Assembly (NCBI GenBank): GCA_965247705.1
Contig: CBDFHV010000054.1
Coordinates: 1-64,000, forward strand
DNA: 64,000 nucleotides
From: CBDFHV01 sp965247705
GTDB lineage: Bacteria; Pseudomonadota; Alphaproteobacteria; Rhodospirillales; CAMCUA01
Reading direction: 5' to 3'
A program made the translations under genes and the position numbers. Below, in pieces: positions 50,154-59,128 of this stretch. Position 1 is the first letter of the stretch. Every line of letters starts with the position of its first letter. The notes beneath the pieces are model-generated. The model saw only the letters and a list, made by a program, of their open reading frames with translations, was not told where the DNA came from and made no database searches.

Positions 50154-52163
50154 ATGCGACTGGACCCCGTTCTGCTGGAAATCATGAGCAACAAGGTTAC
50201 GGCGGCCGCCGACGAGATGTACGTCACCTTGCAGCGGGCCTCCCGATCCAACTACGTCAAGGAGGCGGCGGACTTCGCCACCGCCATCCTGGACGCGGAC
50301 GGCAACCTGTTCGCCCATCCGCCGTCGGCGACGTTCAACTTCCTGATCGATACCAACTACGCCGATACGGCCAAGGCGATCGCCGACCTGGAGCCGGGGG
50401 ATGTCGTGTTCACCAACGACCCCTATTTCTCCAACGCCATGTCCACCCACCTGCCCGACCTGCACATGATCATGCCCTACTTTCACGAGGGCCGAATCGT
50501 CGCCTATGGCTGGTGCTTCGTGCATTGCACGGACGTCGGCGGGGCGGTGCCGTCGAGCATCGCCCCGTCCCTGAGCGAGATCTTCCAGGAAGGCATCCGC
50601 TTTCCCCCCTTGAAGGCGCTCTGCCGGGGCGAATGGAACGAGGATTTCCTGGCCCTATTCATGGCCAACAACCGGGCGCCCGACATCAACATGGGCGACA
50701 TGAAGGCCATGCTGGGCGCACTCAACGTGGGCGCCAAGCGGGTTGCCGAGCTGATCGAGCAGTACGGCGAGCAGAGCTTCCTCGACGGAGCCACGGACCT
50801 CCAGGACTACGCCGCCGACAAGGCCCGCGAGGTCCTGCGCAAAATTCCCGACGGCACTTACGAGTTCTGGGATTTCATGGACGACGACTACGCCACCGCC
50901 ATCCCGCTACGGGTGCGGGTCAAACTTGTGGTGAAGGACGGCGCCCTGCACGTGGACCTGACCGGGACCGATCCACAGGTGAAGTCCGCCTACAACGTGC
51001 CCACCAATGGCCAACGGAACTATTGGATCACCTTCCGCCTCAGTTCCTTCCTCACCACCTACGATCATTTGATGCCCCGTAACACGGGCATGTACCGCTC
51101 CATCAGCGTCACCAACCCGACCGGGACGGTGATGAACGCCGAGTTCCCCGACGCCTGCGGCATCCGCGCCGCGCCGGCGCGCCGCCTGGCCGACGCCATC
51201 ACCGGCGCCTTGCTCAAGGCCGATGAGGACCTGCTGCCGGTGCCTTCCGGCGGCACCAGCACGCCCTTCGCCCTGGCCGAGTTCACGCCCGCCACGGGCC
51301 AGCGGATCGTCCACGTCATCCAGCCGACTCGCGGCGGCATGGGGGCCTTGAAGGGCCAGGACGGTGTGGATGGCCGCGACAACTCCATGAACAACATGAA
51401 GAATCACCCCTTGGAGACGGTGGAGGCGGAGGCCGGGGTGATCGTGCACACCTACGACATCTGGCCCGATAGCGGCGGCCCCGGCCAGTGGCGCGGCGGC
51501 GTCGGCCAGGTAATCGCGTGCGAGATCCTGCGCGACGGCGGCGTAATCCTGGCCCGGGGCATGGAGCGCCTTCGCTTCCCTTCCTACGGGGTGGCCGGTG
51601 GCAAGCCGGGCGCCCCCATGCGCGCGATCCTCAACCGTGGCCGAGCGGACGAGCGGGAACTCAGCAAGATCGACACCTTGGCCGTCAACAAAGGCGACAC
51701 GGTCACGTTCATCATGCCCGGCGGCGCCGGCTACGGGGATGCCTTCCTGCGAGCGCCGGAAAAAGTACTGGCCGACGTGGAGCGGGGCTTCGTCACCACG
51801 GAGTCCGCCGAGCAGGACTATGGCGTGGTGGTGTGTGACGGCGCGGTGGACGAGGCGGCGACGGCCCGGCTACGTCAGTCGCGGGTGCGGGAGAACGTGC
51901 GTTCCGACTTCGACTTCGGGCCCGAGCGCGAGGCCTGGGAACGGGTGTTCGACGACGATACGGTCTGCGACCTCAACCGCCGGCTCATGGCCCTGCCCAA
52001 GTCGGTGCGGTGGGAAACCCGCAAGCGCATCGTGCTGCAGACCCTGCCAGACCTGCCGAAGGCCGGCGGGACCCGCCTGGCCGACGCCATGGCGGACCCG
52101 GAAGCCCTGCGCGCCCGTTACCGGGCGGCATTGGCGGAGGAATTTGGCGAGGCGGCGGAATAA
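50154..52163 (+). CDS. hyuB: hydantoinase B / oxoprolinase-type protein, second copy
   Basis: A 669-residue HyuB-family protein, longer than and clearly diverged from the one at 40354-42120. Signatures: LLEIMSNKVTAAADEMYVTL, LEPGDVVFTNDPYFSNAMSTH, CFVHCTDVGGAVPSS, GGMGALKGQDGVDGRDNSMNN, WPDSGGPGQWRGG and MPGGAGYGDAF. It has an extra C-terminal extension of about 70 residues. No hyuA lies next to it; a partner could come from the hyuA 6 kb away or elsewhere in the genome. The substrate is unknown. Confidence 0.92.
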   Translation: MRLDPVLLEIMSNKVTAAADEMYVTLQRASRSNYVKEAADFATAILDADGNLFAHPPSATFNFLIDTNYADTAKAIADLEPGDVVFTNDPYFSNAMSTHLPDLHMIMPYFHEGRIVAYGWCFVHCTDVGGAVPSSIAPSLSEIFQEGIRFPPLKALCRGEWNEDFLALFMANNRAPDINMGDMKAMLGALNVGAKRVAELIEQYGEQSFLDGATDLQDYAADKAREVLRKIPDGTYEFWDFMDDDYATAIPLRVRVKLVVKDGALHVDLTGTDPQVKSAYNVPTNGQRNYWITFRLSSFLTTYDHLMPRNTGMYRSISVTNPTGTVMNAEFPDACGIRAAPARRLADAITGALLKADEDLLPVPSGGTSTPFALAEFTPATGQRIVHVIQPTRGGMGALKGQDGVDGRDNSMNNMKNHPLETVEAEAGVIVHTYDIWPDSGGPGQWRGGVGQVIACEILRDGGVILARGMERLRFPSYGVAGGKPGAPMRAILNRGRADERELSKIDTLAVNKGDTVTFIMPGGAGYGDAFLRAPEKVLADVERGFVTTESAEQDYGVVVCDGAVDEAATARLRQSRVRENVRSDFDFGPEREAWERVFDDDTVCDLNRRLMALPKSVRWETRKRIVLQTLPDLPKAGGTRLADAMADPEALRARYRAALAEEFGEAAE

Positions 52164-52201
52164 GCGCGTGGCCAGCCCGGCTCATGGTCGCACCTGTGTG
52201 A

Positions 52202-52213
52202 TAGAATGTGCCC
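52202..52213 (+). promoter_or_regulatory. possible extended -10 box of hicBA
   Basis: TGATAGAAT (52199-52207) matches an extended -10 (TGnTATAAT with one change). The expected start of transcription, about 7 nt on, falls at or next to the hicB ATG 52214, which has no ribosome-binding site; a leaderless mRNA is therefore possible. No -35 box is seen. Confidence 0.4.
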
Positions 52214-52489
52214 ATGGCACAGCAAAAACGCATTCATACATCCCACGACTACACCTATACCGTCGTTTTCGAGTCGGAGCCGGAGGGCGGCTATACCGTG
52301 ACCTGCCCGGCCCTCGCCGGATTGGTGACATTCGGCGAAACGATTGATGAAGCACGGGAAATGGCCAAGGAAGCCATCGAGGGTTACCTTGAGGGTTTGA
52401 CGTTGGCTGGGGAAGACATCCCGCCCGGTGAGGAACACGAGCAGCATCCATTGCGCGACGAAGTGACCGTGACGCTCAAGTCGGCATGA
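52214..52489 (+). CDS. hicB: HicB-family antitoxin
   Basis: A 91-residue HicB-like antitoxin. The partial RNase H fold is evident: YTYTVVFESEPEGGYTVTCPAL, LAGLVTFGETIDEAREMAKEAIEGYLEGL. It is short and ends soon after the fold (HEQHPLRDEVTVTLKSA), so no clear C-terminal DNA-binding domain is visible; autoregulation may depend on the complex with HicA. It precedes hicA with an ATGA overlap. ATG 52214 was preferred to a GTG two codons upstream. Confidence 0.88.
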   Translation: MAQQKRIHTSHDYTYTVVFESEPEGGYTVTCPALAGLVTFGETIDEAREMAKEAIEGYLEGLTLAGEDIPPGEEHEQHPLRDEVTVTLKSA

Positions 52490-52713
52490 GCCGACTTGGC
52501 GCTCTCAAAGCGACCGAGATCATCGCCGCTTTGCTGCGGGGCGGCTTCAAAATCCACCACACGCGGGGAAGCCACTACTTTCTCCGCCATCAGGGCCGTC
52601 CTGGCCTCCAATTAACGGTTGCCCACGATCGGCGGGAGCTCCCGCCCGGAACCGTCCGCAAGATCGTTCGTCAGGCCGGACTGACTGAGCAAGAGTTTCG
52701 CGACCTCCTCTGA
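52486..52713 (+). CDS. hicA: HicA-family mRNA interferase toxin
   Basis: A 75-residue dsRBD-fold toxin that cleaves mRNA independently of ribosomes. The N-terminal helix (LGALKATEIIAALLRGGFK) is followed by IHHTRGSHYFLRHQG with the catalytic His at about residue 30, and the C-terminal LPPGTVRKIVRQAGLTEQEF. The order antitoxin-toxin with a 4-bp overlap couples their translation. It converges on the CocE-type gene with 7 bp between the stops. Confidence 0.92.
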   Translation: MSRLGALKATEIIAALLRGGFKIHHTRGSHYFLRHQGRPGLQLTVAHDRRELPPGTVRKIVRQAGLTEQEFRDLL

Positions 52714-52720
52714 GAGCGAT

Positions 52721-54571
52721 TCATCCACCCACGATCGGCAACGACACCCGCGATAGGGTCGCCTTCCCGCGCAACACCTGAATGCGCGGCGGGCGGCCGG
52801 CGGGGATCAGGGCGAAGTGGTCCCGGTCGGCCAGCGCGATGGCCAGGCGGATGCGGTGGCCCTTGGCGAAGCGGTAGGAAGTCGGAAACATCTCGAAAGC
52901 GATCTCCGCCGGCTCGCCGGGCACCAGGGGCCGGGCGTCGACGCGGCGAAAGCTGTGGCTGGGGCCGGTGTCGGGGATATTCTCCGGGTTTGGCCCGGGC
53001 TTGCGGTGGATCGCCCGGAACACCCCTTCGGTGACGTAGCGGCAGTGACCGTCCGCCCCTACGTCCTCCAGGTAGGCGAACAATGCGCAGTCCCGCTCCG
53101 AGCAGGTCAGATGCAGGGTCACCGCCACATGGCCGGTCACCTCCGTGTCCCGGTCGATGGCCGGGGTGGTGTAGGTCAGCATGTGGGCGTCGCGGCCGTG
53201 CCAATCGGCGTAATAGGTATCGGCGGGGATAGGGTAGAGACGCTCGTAGCGGGTCTGACGGCCGGTGCCCCGGGCGTAGTCGGCTTTGTAGGGATCGGCG
53301 CCGTCGACGCTGGGGACATTGGGGCTTAGTCCGCCGTTTTCCTGCAGGTGGAAGGCTTGGTGGACGGCCTGTGGCGGCGGCCAGGTATCGGCCGCCTTCC
53401 ACCGTTCCTCGCCCATGGTGAAGTAGTGGACTGGCTTCTCGTCCCCGAGGCCGCTGTCCTCGCCCTTCAGATGGGCGTCGAAAAAGCGCAAGAGTTCGGA
53501 CCTCAGGTCGAAGGTGGGAAGCACACCGGGACGGAACGGACTGGCATTACTGCGCGCCCCGTGATCCCAGGGACCCAGCGTCAGCCGCTTGCCGGGATTG
53601 CGCTGCCAGGTGAAGCGCTGGGTGGCGCCGTGGGCGAAGCCGCCGCCGTCGAACCAGCCGCTGATGCTGTAGCAGGCGGTCGCCGCGTCGGTCTTCGGCG
53701 TGTGGTAGCTGTAAGGGCTGATTACGGCGCTGGTGTAGTCCGGGTCCTCCGGCAGGGGCTCGTCGCGGAACGGGAACTGAGGGGCGAAGTCCCGCATGTC
53801 GAAGTTTGCCCAGTGTTCGGCTACGGCCGCGTCGCGCAGCGCGCCATCGGGGTCCCCGTCCACCGGGGCCGGGCCGGCGAAATCGGGATCGGCGAAGTAG
53901 GCGAAGGTGAGCACCAATTCCCGGTCGTCATGGTCGAGGGCGTCGGCCATGGCGCCATAGCGGGGCGGCAGGGAGCTGAAGAACAAGCCCCCGGGGTAGA
54001 TGTGGTTGAACCAGGTGTCCCAGACGGCGAACAAGGGCGCCACGGCCTTGACCGCCGGATGCCCGGTGCCGGCCAGGAAATCGGCCGCCGCACCGACGAA
54101 GGAGATGCCGGTGGCGCCAATGGTACCGTCCGACCATGGTTGTCCAACGATCCAGTCGGCGACGGCGTAGTAGTCCATCCGCTCCCGGGGCGAGCGAAAT
54201 CCGTCGCGGCTGCCGAAGGAGGCGCCGCAACCCCGGGCGTCCACCCCCACCAGCGCATAGCCCTGGGGCACGAAGGAATCCCGGAACGGGGCCAGCCCCG
54301 GGCAGACCTCCACGTCCGACCGGTGGCCCGGGCGAAGGGCGAAGCGCCGGTAGTAGGGCGTGAACATGACGATGGCGGGGACCGGGTCGGTTGCACCGGC
54401 CGGCACGTGGGCATCGACGGCGATGCGGGTGCCGTCCCGGGCGGTCACGTAGTGGGAGATCGGCGGCGACACGGTGAAGAAGGGCCCCCGGGCCTCGCCG
54501 TAGCGGCGCGGCGGCACCGTCCAGGCTTCCGCCCCTTCGTCTGGATCGGGCTCGGGTGGTGAGTCAGCCAT
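52721..54571 (-). CDS. CocE/NonD-family alpha/beta hydrolase
   Basis: A 616-residue hydrolase of the X-Pro dipeptidyl-peptidase S15 type. Near the N-terminus MRDGTRIAVD-like VTARDGTRIAVDAHVPAG, then ALVGVDARGCGASFGSRDGF, the nucleophile elbow IGATGISFVGAAADF (Ser in GISFVG), the His region RLTLGPWDHGARS, and a C-terminal jelly-roll (VTGHVAVTLHLTCSERDCALFAYLEDV). Such enzymes hydrolyse esters or amides (cocaine esterase, glutaryl-7-ACA acylase). No signal peptide is seen. ATG 54571 overlaps the EamA stop by 8 bp. Confidence 0.9.
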   Translation of the reverse strand: MADSPPEPDPDEGAEAWTVPPRRYGEARGPFFTVSPPISHYVTARDGTRIAVDAHVPAGATDPVPAIVMFTPYYRRFALRPGHRSDVEVCPGLAPFRDSFVPQGYALVGVDARGCGASFGSRDGFRSPRERMDYYAVADWIVGQPWSDGTIGATGISFVGAAADFLAGTGHPAVKAVAPLFAVWDTWFNHIYPGGLFFSSLPPRYGAMADALDHDDRELVLTFAYFADPDFAGPAPVDGDPDGALRDAAVAEHWANFDMRDFAPQFPFRDEPLPEDPDYTSAVISPYSYHTPKTDAATACYSISGWFDGGGFAHGATQRFTWQRNPGKRLTLGPWDHGARSNASPFRPGVLPTFDLRSELLRFFDAHLKGEDSGLGDEKPVHYFTMGEERWKAADTWPPPQAVHQAFHLQENGGLSPNVPSVDGADPYKADYARGTGRQTRYERLYPIPADTYYADWHGRDAHMLTYTTPAIDRDTEVTGHVAVTLHLTCSERDCALFAYLEDVGADGHCRYVTEGVFRAIHRKPGPNPENIPDTGPSHSFRRVDARPLVPGEPAEIAFEMFPTSYRFAKGHRIRLAIALADRDHFALIPAGRPPRIQVLRGKATLSRVSLPIVGG

Positions 54572-55490
54572 TCGCATTCTTCTCCCGCGGAGCCGGGGCG
54601 GCGGACCCGGTCCGACGCTCCCGATAACCGATGTAGAGGGTGGACGAGAAGATGATCGCCCCGCCCAGCCATGTCCAGATGTCCGCCAGTTCCCCAAACA
54701 CCACGAAGCCGAGGATCGTCGCCCAGATCAGCTTGGTGAAGTCGATCGGCATAATCACCATGACATCGGCCTCCTTCAGGGACTGAGCGAAGCAGATGTT
54801 GGCCAGATTGCCGATGACGCCCAAGAGGACCAACCAGGCGAATTCCACCAACGACGGCGGCTGCCACACCGGCAGGGCGGCAATGAGCGCAATGGGGGTC
54901 GCCAAGAGACCCAGGTAGAACGCCGTGGTGATGCTGCTGTCGGTCCGCGACAGCACTTTTAAGGTCACCGCGACGACGGCAAAGAACAGGCAGGACCCAA
55001 GGATCAAGAGCGCACCCAGATCCAGCGCGCCGGACACCGGCCGCAGGATCACCATGGCCCCGGCGAACCCCAACACCAGCGCAAAGATGCGCCGGGCCCG
55101 AATGCGTTCCCCCAGTACCAGCACCGCAAGGATTGCCCCGAAGAGGGGCCAGCTGAACTGCATCGCCGCGATCGTGGCCAGGGGCGTCAGGGTCAGGGCC
55201 GTGAAGGTCAGCAAGATCGCTGCCCACTGGCTGGCCGCGCGCAGCAGATGCAGAAACGGCCGTCGCGTCTTGAGGGCCAGCCCGCGGTGGCGTAAGACCA
55301 ACGGCAGCATCAGCAGGAAACCCATGAAAAAGCGGAAAAATGTGATCTCGAAGGGATGCAGGCCCGAAGCCAGGTGACGGCCCACCGCATGCATCCCGGC
55401 GCCGCAAAGGGTGGCAATCAACATCAGACCGACCGCGCGCATCACGCCGGGCGCCAAAATGGTTCCCGCCTTTGCTTGTTCCGCATCCAT
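54564..55490 (-). CDS. EamA-family (DMT) transporter
   Basis: A 308-residue inner-membrane protein with ten predicted hydrophobic segments in two EamA repeats (LMLIATLCGAGMHAVGRHLA; FRFFMGFLLMLPLVL; then the second half from ALLILGSCLFFAVVAVTL). Members export metabolites or take up small solutes; the substrate is unknown. It is translationally coupled to the CocE-type hydrolase downstream. Its first 19 bp overlap the start proposed for the divergent FAD oxidoreductase, so their promoters are intertwined. Confidence 0.9.
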   Translation of the reverse strand: MDAEQAKAGTILAPGVMRAVGLMLIATLCGAGMHAVGRHLASGLHPFEITFFRFFMGFLLMLPLVLRHRGLALKTRRPFLHLLRAASQWAAILLTFTALTLTPLATIAAMQFSWPLFGAILAVLVLGERIRARRIFALVLGFAGAMVILRPVSGALDLGALLILGSCLFFAVVAVTLKVLSRTDSSITTAFYLGLLATPIALIAALPVWQPPSLVEFAWLVLLGVIGNLANICFAQSLKEADVMVIMPIDFTKLIWATILGFVVFGELADIWTWLGGAIIFSSTLYIGYRERRTGSAAPAPREKNANG

Positions 55491-56659
55491 GGGGAGGCAG
55501 TCTAGTTCAACCCCTCGGAATTGCCGCTACCGAAGCCACGTTCGACGTTCTGGTGGTCGGGGGCGGGATCTGCGGTTGCCTGCTGGCCTATTTCCTTGCC
55601 GGCCGGGGAGCGGACGTCCTGGTGGTCGACCGGGGTCCCTTGAACGGCGAGGCGTCCGGAAGCAACGCCGGCAGCCTGCACATCCAGCTTACCGCCGGCA
55701 TGGGGGACGACCCCGAGGCGGTCCGCGGCCTGGCGCCCTATCTCCGCCTTTGCCGCCCGGCGGTCGCCCTGTGGTCCGAACTGGGTGCGGGGCTGGGGCT
55801 GCCCACGGGTTACTTGCGCCGGGGCGGGCTCATGGTGGCCGAGAACGAGGCAGACATGGCAACCCTCGAACGGAAAGTCGCCTTCGAACGGGCGTGCGGC
55901 CTCGACACGGCACTCCTCGGCTGCACAGAGGCGCTTCGGCGGTGCCCGGGTCTCGATAACCGGGTTATCGGCGGCGCCTGGTCCGGCGACGAAGGCTGGA
56001 TCGATCCCCTTGTGGTGGGACGCGGCCTGATCCGGGCCGCCCGCCAGGCCGGCGTCCGATTCCGCACCCATGCCGGCGTCACCGCCATCACGGCCGGCCG
56101 TGGCGGATTCCATGTTCAGACCAAGCGCGGGCCGGTCCGCTGCCGTCGCATGGTCAATGCCGCCGGTGCCTGGGGCGGAAAAGTCGCCACCCTCACCGAT
56201 GTGCGGGTGCCGGTGTGGGCCGGTCCGCAGCACATGAACGTCACCGAGGCCGCGCCCCGGTCCCTCGACGTGCTGATGCAGCATGCCACCCGCCATTTGA
56301 CCCTCAAGCAGACCGGGAATGGTGCCTTCCTCATCGGCGGCGGCTGGCCGGCGCCGGAGGACCCCCGCAAGGGCGCCGGAGTCTTTGCCGACAGCATTGC
56401 CGGCAACGTCCGGGTGGCGGCGGACTTGCTGCCCGCGATCCGGGGCCTGCGAATCGTCCGTACCTGGTCTGGCCTGAAACCGGTGGTCGGGGACGGTCTG
56501 CCCCTGCTGGGAGCCGCCGCCGGACTCCCCGGCTACTTCTTTTGCATTACAAAGGGTTACACCGTCGCGCCCCTGTGCGCCCGCATGGTGGCGGACATGA
56601 TGACGGGCCGCGCGCCGGACTGGGACCCGACGCCGTTCGCAGCCGAGCGCTTCCGCTGA
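55472..56659 (+). CDS. FAD-dependent oxidoreductase (DAO/glycine oxidase type)
   Basis: About 385-395 residues with the dinucleotide motif FDVLVVGGGICGCLLAYFLAGRGADVLVVD near the N-terminus (GxGxxG variant GGGICG), substrate-domain segments VNAAGAWGGKVA and RTWSGLKPVVGDGLPLLG, and YFFCITKGYTVAPLC at the C-terminus, typical of D-amino-acid or sarcosine oxidase-like amine oxidoreductases. The start is unsure: TTG 55472 is the only usual start before the FAD motif, and it overlaps the EamA gene. GGGGAGG at 55491 is too far from any later start. The substrate is unknown. Confidence 0.82.
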   Translation: MLVPHPWGGSLVQPLGIAATEATFDVLVVGGGICGCLLAYFLAGRGADVLVVDRGPLNGEASGSNAGSLHIQLTAGMGDDPEAVRGLAPYLRLCRPAVALWSELGAGLGLPTGYLRRGGLMVAENEADMATLERKVAFERACGLDTALLGCTEALRRCPGLDNRVIGGAWSGDEGWIDPLVVGRGLIRAARQAGVRFRTHAGVTAITAGRGGFHVQTKRGPVRCRRMVNAAGAWGGKVATLTDVRVPVWAGPQHMNVTEAAPRSLDVLMQHATRHLTLKQTGNGAFLIGGGWPAPEDPRKGAGVFADSIAGNVRVAADLLPAIRGLRIVRTWSGLKPVVGDGLPLLGAAAGLPGYFFCITKGYTVAPLCARMVADMMTGRAPDWDPTPFAAERFR

Positions 56660-56665
56660 GGTCTG

Positions 56666-56983
56666 CTACATCTCCCGGCGCCGGGGCACATAGCGGCCGG
56701 CCTCGAAGCGCTGGAAGAATGTCGCAACGCCGGGATGACGTACGGGGCCGCCCTCCTCGTCCGGCTCCAGATTGCGTTCCGCCACGTAGGTGGTGTGGGT
56801 CGCCTCGTCCACCAGCACGTGATACCAGGGCCGCTCCTTGGGCGGCTGGCTGCGGGCCATGGTCTGGTACCAGGTTTCGGAGCCCTTGAAGAACGGATCC
56901 ACGTCGACCACCACGCCCCGGTAGTCGAACAGGGTGTGGTGGATCAACTGACCGGGCGAGAACTTGGCTTCGGATTCGCTCAT
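56666..56983 (-). CDS. hspQ: heat shock protein HspQ
   Basis: A 105-residue HspQ (YccV-like, hemimethylated-DNA-binding domain). KFSPGQLIHHTLFDYRGVVVDVDP, then WYHVLVDEATHTTYVAERNLEPD are characteristic. HspQ influences degradation of denatured DnaA and acts as a specificity factor for Lon. It is followed on the other strand, after 6 bp, by the FAD oxidoreductase stop. The gene is complete. Confidence 0.93.
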   Translation of the reverse strand: MSESEAKFSPGQLIHHTLFDYRGVVVDVDPFFKGSETWYQTMARSQPPKERPWYHVLVDEATHTTYVAERNLEPDEEGGPVRHPGVATFFQRFEAGRYVPRRREM

Positions 56984-57175
56984 GGGTATTCGGACTGGGG
57001 TGACGGGTTCAGACCATGATGGGGAAATCGACGACGGAAATCCATGACCCGCCTGGATAGAGTAAGCATCCTGTGCCCGCGATGTGCGGTTTGATGATTT
57101 GCTCGTTCATACTCTTTGGTAAAGCTTCGTCATCGCCGCCATCACGGTCGAGTCCTCGATTGGACGCGTCGTATA

Positions 57176-57787
57176 TCAGCGTCCCGGTCGCTTGAAATTC
57201 TTGCGAGCGCGCTCAACCTTGTTTCTGATCGCGCAGTCCACGACATGATCGTTGATCAGCCCCATTGCTTGCATGAAGGCATACACCGTTGTCGGGCCGA
57301 CGAACTTCCAGCCCAGTTTCTTCAGGTCTTTCGAGAGGGCGATCGCCTCCGCCGAGGTCGACACGGTTTGCGGCTCGGCGAGTTGCTTCGAGTCCGGTTC
57401 GTAACGCCAGATGAAGGCCGCCAGGGACCCATCCCGCTTGACGAGTTCCTGGACCCGCCGCGCGTTATTGATCACCGCCTCGATCTTGCCGCGGTGGCGG
57501 ACGATCCCTGCGTCCTTGAGCAGGCGCCCCACATCGCGCTCGGTGAAGCCCGCTATCCTGTCGAAATCGAAGCCATGGAAGGCGGCACGAAAATTCTCGC
57601 GCTTGGCGAGGATGGTGCGCCAGCTAAGTCCGGACTGAAAACTTTCCAGACTCAATTTTTCGAACAGGCGCCGATCGTCGGCGACGGGCAACCCCCATTC
57701 AGTATCGTGATAGGCCAGAAACTCTGGGGCCGCACCACACCATCGGCAACGTGGTTTCCCGTCTGGCCCTGGTATCGTCGCGCTCAT
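57176..57787 (-). CDS. tag: DNA-3-methyladenine glycosylase I
   Basis: A 203-residue Tag enzyme that excises 3-methyladenine from alkylated DNA. CRWCGAAPEFLAYHDTEWGLP (Cys/His zinc site and Glu), LFEKLSLESFQSGLSWRTIL and LKKLGWKFVGPTTVYAFMQAMGLINDH are all typical; the second His/Cys ligands lie in NDHVVDCAI. It is complete. It is flanked by 190 bp (towards hspQ) and 110 bp (towards pncB) without genes. Confidence 0.94.
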   Translation of the reverse strand: MSATIPGPDGKPRCRWCGAAPEFLAYHDTEWGLPVADDRRLFEKLSLESFQSGLSWRTILAKRENFRAAFHGFDFDRIAGFTERDVGRLLKDAGIVRHRGKIEAVINNARRVQELVKRDGSLAAFIWRYEPDSKQLAEPQTVSTSAEAIALSKDLKKLGWKFVGPTTVYAFMQAMGLINDHVVDCAIRNKVERARKNFKRPGR

Positions 57788-57897
57788 ATGTCAAACTTCC
57801 CCCTGTCCTAACCCTAAACCAGCTTCTTGAAGGTAAGCGTCCGGCGTCCACGACGTACAGAATGATCCATAGACCTGATACGGGATAGAGCCGTTTT

Positions 57898-59001
57898 TCA
57901 GCCGTGCGCCAGGCGCCGGTCCACATCGGCGGCCAAGTCCCTGAGGGCCGGCGATACGGTCACCGGGTAGGGCGCCGGCTGGAAGGATCGCTGGGCCTCG
58001 GACAAGGACTCCAGTGCGGCGCGTGCATGCCGCCGCGCGGTTTCCACGTCGGGCAAGGACAGTACCGGCTTTCCGTCGCGCATGGCGGGAACCAGCAGGG
58101 GGGTTCCTTCGCAAGGGTCGTCCAAAACCGTCAGTGTGTCACCCGCCATGCGGCCCCCAGAGTCGTGGCGTCGGCAGACCTGTTTCCGGCCCGGCCAGGT
58201 GGCCTTGCCCGCGGAGTGTTTTCGGCGCGCGAGCCCCGCGTATTCCTGAAGCTTGTACGCGCAATCCAGAGCCGGCGAATCCTGGCTGGTGACCAGGCTG
58301 GTGCCGACCCCGAAGCCGTCGATGGGCGCGCCGCCGTCGACGAACCGCGCGATGGCCCGTTCGTCGATGCCGCCGCTGGCGAACACCTGCACGTCAGCCA
58401 GACCGCCCGCGTCGAGAATGCGCCGCACCTCCCGTGCCAGGGCGTCCAGGTCGCCGCTGTCGAGACGCAATCCAAAATCGATCAGAGTCCGGCCCTTGGC
58501 CGCCAGCACCATGCGCGCCGCCTTGCTGGCGATCACGGACTGGAAATGGATGGCGTTGATGACCCGCGTTTCCACCAGTTGCGCCTGGGCCACGCTGGCG
58601 ACGATCCGGACAACCGGCTCGTCGGCGAAGAACAGCGTGCCCTCCGCCACGGCATCCACGTCGCCGGTGAAGCGAAGGTTGGCCAAATAGTCCGCGAAGT
58701 CGGCGCTGAACCGCCCCGAGTCCTTGATCCATTGGAGTTCGTCGGCGCCAAACCGTAGCCCGGAGAGAAAGTCCACGACCTGTCGCAGTCCCGCCGCCAT
58801 GAGGAAGTTCCGGTTTTCGGGCAGCCTGCGGAAAAACAGCTCGAAGACGGCCGCGTCGGTCAGCCCATGCTCCAGATAGGCTTGCATCATGTTGAGCTGA
58901 TAGAGATCGGTCAGGAGCGGGCTCGACCGGACATCAAGGCCGCCGCAGTCCCGCGGTTCGTCATTGAACGTCACCGGGGCACTCTCCCGCGACAAGGACA
59001 T
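57898..59001 (-). CDS. pncB: nicotinate phosphoribosyltransferase with internal deletion
   Basis: A 367-residue open frame clearly from pncB (LLTDLYQLNMMQAYLEHG, FELFFRRLPENRNFLMAAG, RLDSGDLDALAREVRRILD, VFASGGIDERAI, GFGVGTSLVTS). Homologues are about 430-460 residues long. After GRTLIDFGLR the sequence jumps directly to LDSGDL. The block that normally lies between, some 80-90 residues (R-x-HG, ASYLAGFDGTATV, GTMAHS and LLIDTYDT segments), is absent, with the frame kept. That block includes active-site residues, so the nicotinate salvage reaction (nicotinate to NaMN) is probably lost. ATG 59001 is divergent from the TPP-enzyme gene. Confidence 0.88.
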   Translation of the reverse strand: MSLSRESAPVTFNDEPRDCGGLDVRSSPLLTDLYQLNMMQAYLEHGLTDAAVFELFFRRLPENRNFLMAAGLRQVVDFLSGLRFGADELQWIKDSGRFSADFADYLANLRFTGDVDAVAEGTLFFADEPVVRIVASVAQAQLVETRVINAIHFQSVIASKAARMVLAAKGRTLIDFGLRLDSGDLDALAREVRRILDAGGLADVQVFASGGIDERAIARFVDGGAPIDGFGVGTSLVTSQDSPALDCAYKLQEYAGLARRKHSAGKATWPGRKQVCRRHDSGGRMAGDTLTVLDDPCEGTPLLVPAMRDGKPVLSLPDVETARRHARAALESLSEAQRSFQPAPYPVTVSPALRDLAADVDRRLAHG

Positions 59002-59128
59002 GGGGTTTCCCCAAGGTGGCCGCGGCGGCGACCAGGGTGGCCATGAGCGAAGGCGGTTTCACCCGATGACCAATTGTGCCACATTCCCGCGCCATCGCAC
59101 TCTGACCGAAATCAAGCTCGGATACCTC

